Positions 14,310 through 18,677 of a stretch of 18,677 bases of DNA are shown in pieces. Every line of letters starts with the position of its first letter. Within the stretch, counting starts at the first letter, position 1. Source of the stretch: Thalassospiraceae bacterium (lineage in GTDB: Bacteria > Pseudomonadota > Alphaproteobacteria > Rhodospirillales > Magnetovibrionaceae); NCBI GenBank assembly GCA_030638205.1, contig DAOWFB010000158.1, positions 1 to 18,677 on the forward strand. The letters run 5' to 3'. The notes beneath the pieces were generated by a model. That model worked only from the letters and a program-made list of their open reading frames with translations. It made no database searches and was not told where the DNA came from. A program made the translations under genes and the position numbers.

Positions 14310-14335
14310 CATAAATAATACTTGAGTAATATGCT
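14306..14335 (+). promoter_or_regulatory. Sigma-70-type promoter for rpoH
   Basis: TTGACA (14306-14311) is a perfect -35 box. A -10 candidate TATGCT (14330-14335) follows after 18 bases, and an alternative TAATAT (14327-14332) after 15 bases. The -35 box overlaps the rluD stop codon (TGA 14307-14309). A transcript starting near 14342 would have a leader of about 100 bases. Confidence 0.6.
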
Positions 14336-14352
14336 TAGTTATTGAAACCGTT

Positions 14353-14391
14353 GCGCTGCCCGGGGGCAGGCGCTTTCCACCATTAGGAGAG
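14353..14391 (+). other. Structured 5' leader of rpoH (two possible hairpins)
   Basis: Bases 14353-14373 pair as GCGC-TGC with GCA-G-GCGC around a C/G-rich loop. Next, CTTTCC (14373-14378) can pair with GGAGAG (14386-14391) across a 7-base loop. CTTTCC could instead pair in part with the true ribosome binding site GGAGA (14431-14435). This is consistent with leader-mediated control of RpoH translation, as known for other rpoH mRNAs, but it is inferred by eye only. Confidence 0.3.
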
Positions 14392-14443
14392 ATCGCGCAG
14401 CACTTGATAATTTAAGTAAAATATAACTCAGGAGAATAAAAAA

Positions 14444-15334
14444 ATGGGAAGTGCTAAATATATACCCCCGGCAAATATGTCACCAGAACAAAACCTAAGC
14501 CGCTATCTCCAAGATATTAGAAAGTTCCCCATGCTCAGCTTTGAGATTGAGCAGAATTTGGCCTGTCGCTGGATATATGGCGAAGACCACGAAGCGGCAG
14601 GGCAACTAGTCAACAGCCATCTACGTCTGGTGGCCAAAATAGCAATGGGTTATCGCGGCTATGGCCTGCCCTTGGCTGAGCTTATCTCCGAAGGGAATAT
14701 GGGCTTGATGCAGGGCGTTGCAAAATTTGATCCGGCAAAAGGCTTTCGCCTTTCCACTTATGCCATGTGGTGGATCAGGGCCTCAATTCAGGAATACATC
14801 CTGCGTTCATGGTCGTTGGTAAAAATGGGCACTACCGCCGCGCAGAAAAAACTGTTTTTCAATCTTCGGCGCTTAAAAGGACAGATGGAAGCCTATGAAG
14901 AAGGTGACCTTAGCCCTGAGCACGTAGAAGCCATAGCCGAACGTCTGGATGTTCCAGAAAAAGAAGTAATTTCCATGAACCGTCGTATGTCGGGTGGCGA
15001 TAGCTCTCTTAATTCACAGGTACGCATGGACGGCGATGAAGAATGGCAGGACTGGCTTGAGGATGAGTCATTAAACCAAGAAGAAATGATGGGAAGTTTT
15101 GAAGAAACCGTGCGCCGTCGCAATCTTCTTAGTGGTGCCATGACACACCTTACCGATCGCGAGCGGACAATTTTGACCGAACGCCGTTTAAAATCAAGCC
15201 CATCAACATTGGAAAACCTTAGTCAGTCATTTGGGATTTCACGCGAGCGAGTTCGTCAAATAGAAGAGCGCGCATTCACTAAGGTGCAAAAATCTGTCAA
15301 GAACACCATGATTGAATTAAGCATAGCTTCCTAA
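14444..15334 (+). CDS. rpoH: RNA polymerase sigma factor RpoH (sigma-32)
   Basis: A 296-residue alternative sigma factor directing transcription of heat-shock genes. Seen: region 2 with VNSHLRLVAKIAMGYRGYGLP, LISEGNMGLMQGVAKFDP and FRLSTYAMWWIRASIQEYILRSW (given in parts: FRLSTYAMWWIRA and SIQEYILRSW); the RpoH box QKKLFFNLR (134-142), which separates RpoH from other sigma factors and is the site of DnaK/FtsH-linked control; and region 4 with ISRERVRQIEERAFTKVQ. Length is as expected. Start: ATG 14444, with GGAGA at 14431-14435. It has its own promoter at the end of rluD. Many alphaproteobacteria carry two RpoH paralogues; whether this one is the main copy cannot be told here. The following gene is convergent, 43 bases away; a short AGTG/CACT stem and a T-tract at about 15335-15363 could help termination. 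Confidence 0.95.
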   Translation: MGSAKYIPPANMSPEQNLSRYLQDIRKFPMLSFEIEQNLACRWIYGEDHEAAGQLVNSHLRLVAKIAMGYRGYGLPLAELISEGNMGLMQGVAKFDPAKGFRLSTYAMWWIRASIQEYILRSWSLVKMGTTAAQKKLFFNLRRLKGQMEAYEEGDLSPEHVEAIAERLDVPEKEVISMNRRMSGGDSSLNSQVRMDGDEEWQDWLEDESLNQEEMMGSFEETVRRRNLLSGAMTHLTDRERTILTERRLKSSPSTLENLSQSFGISRERVRQIEERAFTKVQKSVKNTMIELSIAS

Positions 15335-15377
15335 GTGGTGTATTTCGGTGTCACTATTTTTTTAAGGCGGTGGCTTT

Positions 15378-15950
15378 TTAAGGTGGTGGCACCGAACCAT
15401 CAGTTGGTTCAGCCGCATTTCCGGACAAAGTGTGTGGGGCCATACTACCGGTTTCGTCAAAACCTTCTGTTAGCGCTGCGACTTCGGGCCCCCATTCTTC
15501 GATAAGATTTTTTTGCTGCTTACGTAGGCTGGCAATTTTTCTTTGTTGCAGCACCATAACAAACGAACTAATTATAGTCGGCGTCGTCATGAAAAGTAGC
15601 CACCCCATTCCTGCAGCACTGTACATTATAAGCATGGTAAATATATCAAGCATGTTAAGTGCCTGATCAAATGTATTTCCACCTTTCCATAAGTCCATTA
15701 TAAATGGAAATACACCTATTAAATTAAGTCCGCTAACGGTAATGGCAGCGCTTCGACCTTTGGTGCGGTCAATAATAAAGGCCACCACTGAAGGCAGCAT
15801 TCCAAAAAATAAAATAATCATTGTCGGCAACGCAATAACCAACAGAGAAGCGATCACGACCAATACCCACGTAATGTTGCTCCCGCCCCTTTTTTGTGTG
15901 GGGCCTCCTGGCATTTCGGTGTTCGCATAATTTTCAGTTATTTTTGACAC
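15378..15950 (-). CDS. Multi-TM protein of unknown function
   Basis: A 190-residue integral membrane protein. Hydrophobic segments lie at about 27-60 (long, perhaps two helices with Pro42 between), 70-85, 100-120 and 122-136. A charged helix RKIASLRKQQKNLIEEWGPEV (136-157, split as RKIASLRKQQ and NLIEEWG) and a Pro-rich tail follow. The pattern LPTMIILFFGMLPSVVAFIIDR is reminiscent of an uncharacterised alphaproteobacterial family seen beside the kinase-like gene, from memory only. It starts with GTG 15950, with a weak GGAA upstream, 23 bases after the pseudokinase stop codon. The two are therefore probably co-transcribed and may form a membrane complex. It is convergent with rpoH. The function is unknown. 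Confidence 0.7.
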   Translation of the reverse strand: MSKITENYANTEMPGGPTQKRGGSNITWVLVVIASLLVIALPTMIILFFGMLPSVVAFIIDRTKGRSAAITVSGLNLIGVFPFIMDLWKGGNTFDQALNMLDIFTMLIMYSAAGMGWLLFMTTPTIISSFVMVLQQRKIASLRKQQKNLIEEWGPEVAALTEGFDETGSMAPHTLSGNAAEPTDGSVPPP

Positions 15951-15973
15951 TATCAGTTCCGATAATTTGTTTA

Positions 15974-18154
15974 TTAAATTGAATTTATGATTAGCAAAAC
16001 ACTTACTGCTGTCATGCTTATAACAATTGACATGACTGCCGTTGCCCGTTCACCAGATTTTAACGCTAAATCATTTTGATCAACTTCTTCGCCGACTATC
16101 TTTAATATTTCTGTTTCGGCCAAAGCAAATTCAGCCTCTGCGTCATCAAAGTCGGTGTTATCTTGTTCGCGCCTTTGGGCGTTATCTATAAGATCAAACA
16201 ACTCCGGCAGGCTTCCCTGACGGACCAGGGTTGGTATTTCGTGTTCAATAGACCTACGGGTGGAGCGCGAGTGATAAGAGCTGATAGCTGGTGATAGTAG
16301 CCCACCCAACCAGCGTGACAGGCCATAAACCGCTGGGGTTTTAAGACGCCATTGCATTAACGCAAAAAGACTTAACATGCCAATAAGCGATGTTTCTTCT
16401 TTTGGATCAGACAATGTTTTTAGGTGTGGGGCTATGTCATATTTGAAATGCGTTGCTATATAGGCAGCCAGATGTTTATCCATTGGGCGGCTTTTCTTAT
16501 CGACAGTATTGGCGACCTCATCCAATGCATCCATCACGTCTTCTGTATGGGTTACATATTGCTTTCGCAATAATTCACTTTGACATGGAAGAGATGGATT
16601 TAGTTCGTACATGCAGCGCTCTACACCATAACCCATTTCATTAATTTTGAAAAAGGAACGCAATGTAGAAAACGTTTTTTCATATGATAAAAAATCAATG
16701 TATGAAGTCTGGCACGAAAACCAATAACCGACCAAATCACGCGCAAGTATTTCGCTAGGTATTTGAAAACTATTTTTTAACGTCCACTCAGCCGCAATTG
16801 CCACGGCAAAGCCATCGGGTAAAAAGGAAAAGTTCTTATAACGAATCGGCCCTTCTGGATCCATTCGCATTACAACTTTTGCAACCATAATTTCATCGCT
16901 ACCATCGGGCGTTCCTTGGGACGCCGTTGCGGAAGCGATTATTGTATTAATTTCTTCAGCCATCTGCGGTTTCATCATGGATGATTTAAGCCAAAGTGAT
17001 ATTTTTTCACTTTTAATTGCTTTTGCAGCTTCATTAATATTTGTAGAAAAAGCTTGGGCAATTGTTCTTGGTGTGACGTGTTTATTGCCTGCAAATAAAT
17101 ATGGTTTTTTCGGTTTTTGTGTTGGACGTTTTTGCATTGGGGTCTTTTTTTGACCGTTTACCCACGTTTCAAGTGCAACCGTATCCCATCTTTCTTCGGC
17201 ACTATCTGAAAGAAGTCCGCGAAGTGGCTCTATTAATGCAAGCGGTATTCTTTCATCGCCGCAAATAGCCTGATACGTGCCCACCTCCATTTTTTTTGCA
17301 TTAATAATTTCATCGCTTAATTTTTCTACCGGGTTACGCCCCAGAAGCAATAGCGTTGACATAATGCCCAGCGCATAAAGGTCATCAAGAATGGTTCCTT
17401 CGCCGCGACCAGAATTCATCGCTAGCGCACGCTCTACTGGTTCATATATTGTTGGTTGGTCATAGCCACTAGGTGTTGTTACACATTCACCAAGGATAAG
17501 TTCTTCATGTCCTTCATCAAGAAAATAAATATTTTCAATTCTAATGGCACGATGCGGGATGTTGAGATCCTTTAATCTTTCAAGTGCCTGGGTAATGGGC
17601 TCTATAATCTTTTTTCCCAATTCATATTCATTTATCCTTACGGGCCCTTTGGAAAATGCATCTATTAGTCTTCCGCCAAGGGGGCGCTCGAACACTACAA
17701 GCATTGCTTTTTGCCCGAGCGGCTCCCACTCAACCGGGCCAAACTCCACCAGTGAAATAAGACCATAAATAGTAAGGTTTCTAAGGTCGCCCATAACCTT
17801 GGTACGCGGCGGCAGGCCAGGTGAACAAACCATCGCATAAAGCGCCCTGCTTGGGTCACGCTGATCTTCGGCAGCGAAGGCTTTGGCAGAGGGGCCATCA
17901 AATTCAGGCAACGGTTGTCCGGGGTAAATCTGGTAGCGTTTTTTCAGGATAACGGGAGCAAATGCTCCGGATGATTTTGGAGCCTTACTATTGGGTGCTG
18001 GTATGGCGGGTGCTGGTGTGGCGGGTGTTGATGTGGCAGGCGCATCTTTGCCCGCATCGCTGTCACCACCCGTTCCATCAGATTTGATGGGCGGTGCGTC
18101 TGTTTTGGTCTGCGGCGCTGTTGTTTCTACGACACCATTAGAGGCTTCTGCCAT
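15974..18154 (-). CDS. Tail-anchored Ser/Thr pseudokinase
   Basis: A 726-residue protein. The N-terminus (1-65) is Pro/Ala/Thr-rich and probably disordered. Residues about 100-330 resemble a Hanks-type protein kinase: VVFERPLGGRLIDAF like a hinge region; IPHRAIRIENIYF (199-211) in place of HRDLKPEN, so the catalytic Asp is Ala203; LGECV (221-225) in place of DFG; then DDLYALGIMSTLLLLGRNP (257-275), which matches the SDIYSLG...TG..P helix, and ERW (321-323) like the C-lobe Arg. No VAIK lysine is evident near YAMVC (106-110). Residues 330-700 are largely helical and unrecognised. The last about 23 residues are a transmembrane helix, so the bulk is cytoplasmic. It is followed by the multi-TM gene. 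It is likely a scaffold rather than an enzyme. The weak ribosome binding site is GAGAAAG. Confidence 0.75.
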   Translation of the reverse strand: MAEASNGVVETTAPQTKTDAPPIKSDGTGGDSDAGKDAPATSTPATPAPAIPAPNSKAPKSSGAFAPVILKKRYQIYPGQPLPEFDGPSAKAFAAEDQRDPSRALYAMVCSPGLPPRTKVMGDLRNLTIYGLISLVEFGPVEWEPLGQKAMLVVFERPLGGRLIDAFSKGPVRINEYELGKKIIEPITQALERLKDLNIPHRAIRIENIYFLDEGHEELILGECVTTPSGYDQPTIYEPVERALAMNSGRGEGTILDDLYALGIMSTLLLLGRNPVEKLSDEIINAKKMEVGTYQAICGDERIPLALIEPLRGLLSDSAEERWDTVALETWVNGQKKTPMQKRPTQKPKKPYLFAGNKHVTPRTIAQAFSTNINEAAKAIKSEKISLWLKSSMMKPQMAEEINTIIASATASQGTPDGSDEIMVAKVVMRMDPEGPIRYKNFSFLPDGFAVAIAAEWTLKNSFQIPSEILARDLVGYWFSCQTSYIDFLSYEKTFSTLRSFFKINEMGYGVERCMYELNPSLPCQSELLRKQYVTHTEDVMDALDEVANTVDKKSRPMDKHLAAYIATHFKYDIAPHLKTLSDPKEETSLIGMLSLFALMQWRLKTPAVYGLSRWLGGLLSPAISSYHSRSTRRSIEHEIPTLVRQGSLPELFDLIDNAQRREQDNTDFDDAEAEFALAETEILKIVGEEVDQNDLALKSGERATAVMSIVISMTAVSVLLIINSI

Positions 18155-18172
18155 TTTTTGCGCTTTCTCATT

Positions 18173-18223
18173 TCCGCACTTTTTAGGTGCGGCTAATAAG
18201 GGCGACTACGTGCCTGTCACGTA
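18173..18223. other. Two short palindromes upstream of the pseudokinase
   Basis: CCGCAC/GTGCGG (about 18173-18191, loop of roughly 7) and TACGTG/CACGTA (18207-18212 and 18218-18223, 5-base spacer) lie in the 196-base gap between purA and the pseudokinase. They could be operator or leader elements for the pseudokinase unit. The gap 18155-18350 contains no gene that I can support. Confidence 0.3.
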
Positions 18224-18311
18224 ACCATGAATATAAGAGTAATCACGTTTGGGTCGCTATACAACGCAATGATATACTCCCATATTCTCAGAATAGCCGA
18301 GTAAATATGAA

Positions 18312-18339
18312 AAGGGTGTAAATTGGTAATTTATCCCTT
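18312..18339 (-). terminator. Likely terminator of purA
   Basis: AAGGG (18312-18316) pairs with CCCTT (18335-18339), and TAAATT (18319-18324) with AATTTA (18328-18333) around GGT, with small bulges. On the minus strand the stem is followed by TTTTCATATTT. It lies 11 bases after the purA stop. The stem is AT-rich, so efficiency is uncertain. Confidence 0.5.
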
Positions 18340-18350
18340 AAAAACCGCGT

Positions 18351-18677
18351 TTAGTCGGCAAATGGGTCGTGAACTAAAATTGTGTCTTCGCGCTCGGGGC
18401 TGATGGAAAGTATGGCCACCGGGGCTTCGATTAGCTCTTCAATGCGGCGGATATATTTTACCGCGGTTGCCGGAAGATCGGCCCATGAGCGGGCTCCACA
18501 GGTGCTTTCTGGCCAACCCTCAAGGGTCTCATATATGGGCTCCACCCGCTCTTGATCGGCAGTAGCAGCCGGTAGATGGTTCAGGACTTGGCCGTTTAGT
18601 TTGTATCCGGTGCAGACCTTTAGCTCGTCCATGCCGTCTAGGACATCCAGTTTAGTCAGGGCAATGCCGTTAATGCC
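18351..18677 (-). CDS. purA: Adenylosuccinate synthetase, C-terminal part (partial)
   Basis: The last 108 residues of PurA; the gene continues beyond the right edge of the window. PurA joins IMP and aspartate using GTP, the first committed step of AMP synthesis, in the cytoplasm. Seen: INGIALTKLDVLDGM, with the TKLDVLD guanine-recognition motif; then the C-terminal block with YETLEGWPEST and ELIEAPVAILSISPERED, both typical of PurA. The frame runs to the window edge, so an internal Met should not be taken as the start. It is transcribed leftward toward the pseudokinase, separated by a probable terminator and 196 bases. Confidence 0.95.
   Translation of the reverse strand, partial: GINGIALTKLDVLDGMDELKVCTGYKLNGQVLNHLPAATADQERVEPIYETLEGWPESTCGARSWADLPATAVKYIRRIEELIEAPVAILSISPEREDTILVHDPFAD

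Noticed and set aside
1..18677. CRISPR array, tRNA, rRNA, IS element or phage genes
   Set aside because: No regularly spaced repeats, cloverleaf-like sequences, rRNA segments, transposase or integrase motifs were seen.

Overview
This is chromosomal DNA of a free-living alphaproteobacterium. The pairing of an RluD-type pseudouridine synthase with an RpoH-type sigma factor directly downstream, a nearby purA, and the general protein style all suggest a Rhodospirillales-like lineage. Base composition is moderate. The TRAP transporter makes a marine or aquatic lifestyle plausible, but that is inference. I see no tRNA, rRNA, CRISPR array, insertion sequence or prophage gene. Coding density is high and most genes have recognisable families.

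Layout, left to right. (1) 1-133: possibly the last codons of a plus-strand gene, then a bidirectional terminator. (2) 133-4487: a divergent unit with a class III PLP aminotransferase on the minus strand and a complete TRAP transporter (dctP, dctQ, dctM) on the plus strand; a perfect inverted repeat lies in the shared intergenic region. (3) 4616-5761: a thioredoxin facing a Gly-rich dihaem cytochrome c, with a strong leftward terminator between them. (4) 5904-7132: a coupled pair made of an HPr-kinase-like protein with an eroded P-loop and a PqqD-like protein. (5) 7155-9225, minus strand: a TPR plus OmpA lipoprotein and an MlaF-like ABC ATPase. (6) 9304-12477, plus strand: a YheS-type ABC-F ATPase, then a membrane-anchored pentahaem cytochrome c. 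(7) 12449-13254, minus strand: a small membrane protein coupled to a JAMM metallopeptidase. (8) 13272-15334, plus strand: the RluD-type enzyme and RpoH, with a good promoter at the rluD stop codon. (9) 15378-18154, minus strand: a tail-anchored pseudokinase of 726 residues and a small multi-TM protein downstream of it. (10) 18351 to the window end, minus strand: the C-terminal part of PurA.

How the parts may work together. The aminotransferase and TRAP genes look like one uptake-and-use module for an organic acid or amino compound. The cell envelope is a recurring theme: two c-type cytochromes, an OmpA-like peptidoglycan-binding lipoprotein and an MlaF-like ATPase without its permease. The least understood parts are the HPr-kinase-like/PqqD-like pair, which lacks any visible precursor peptide or partner, and the pseudokinase/membrane-protein pair next to purA. 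These are the best candidates for undescribed biology here. Function statements rest on reading motifs by eye; no database search was possible.
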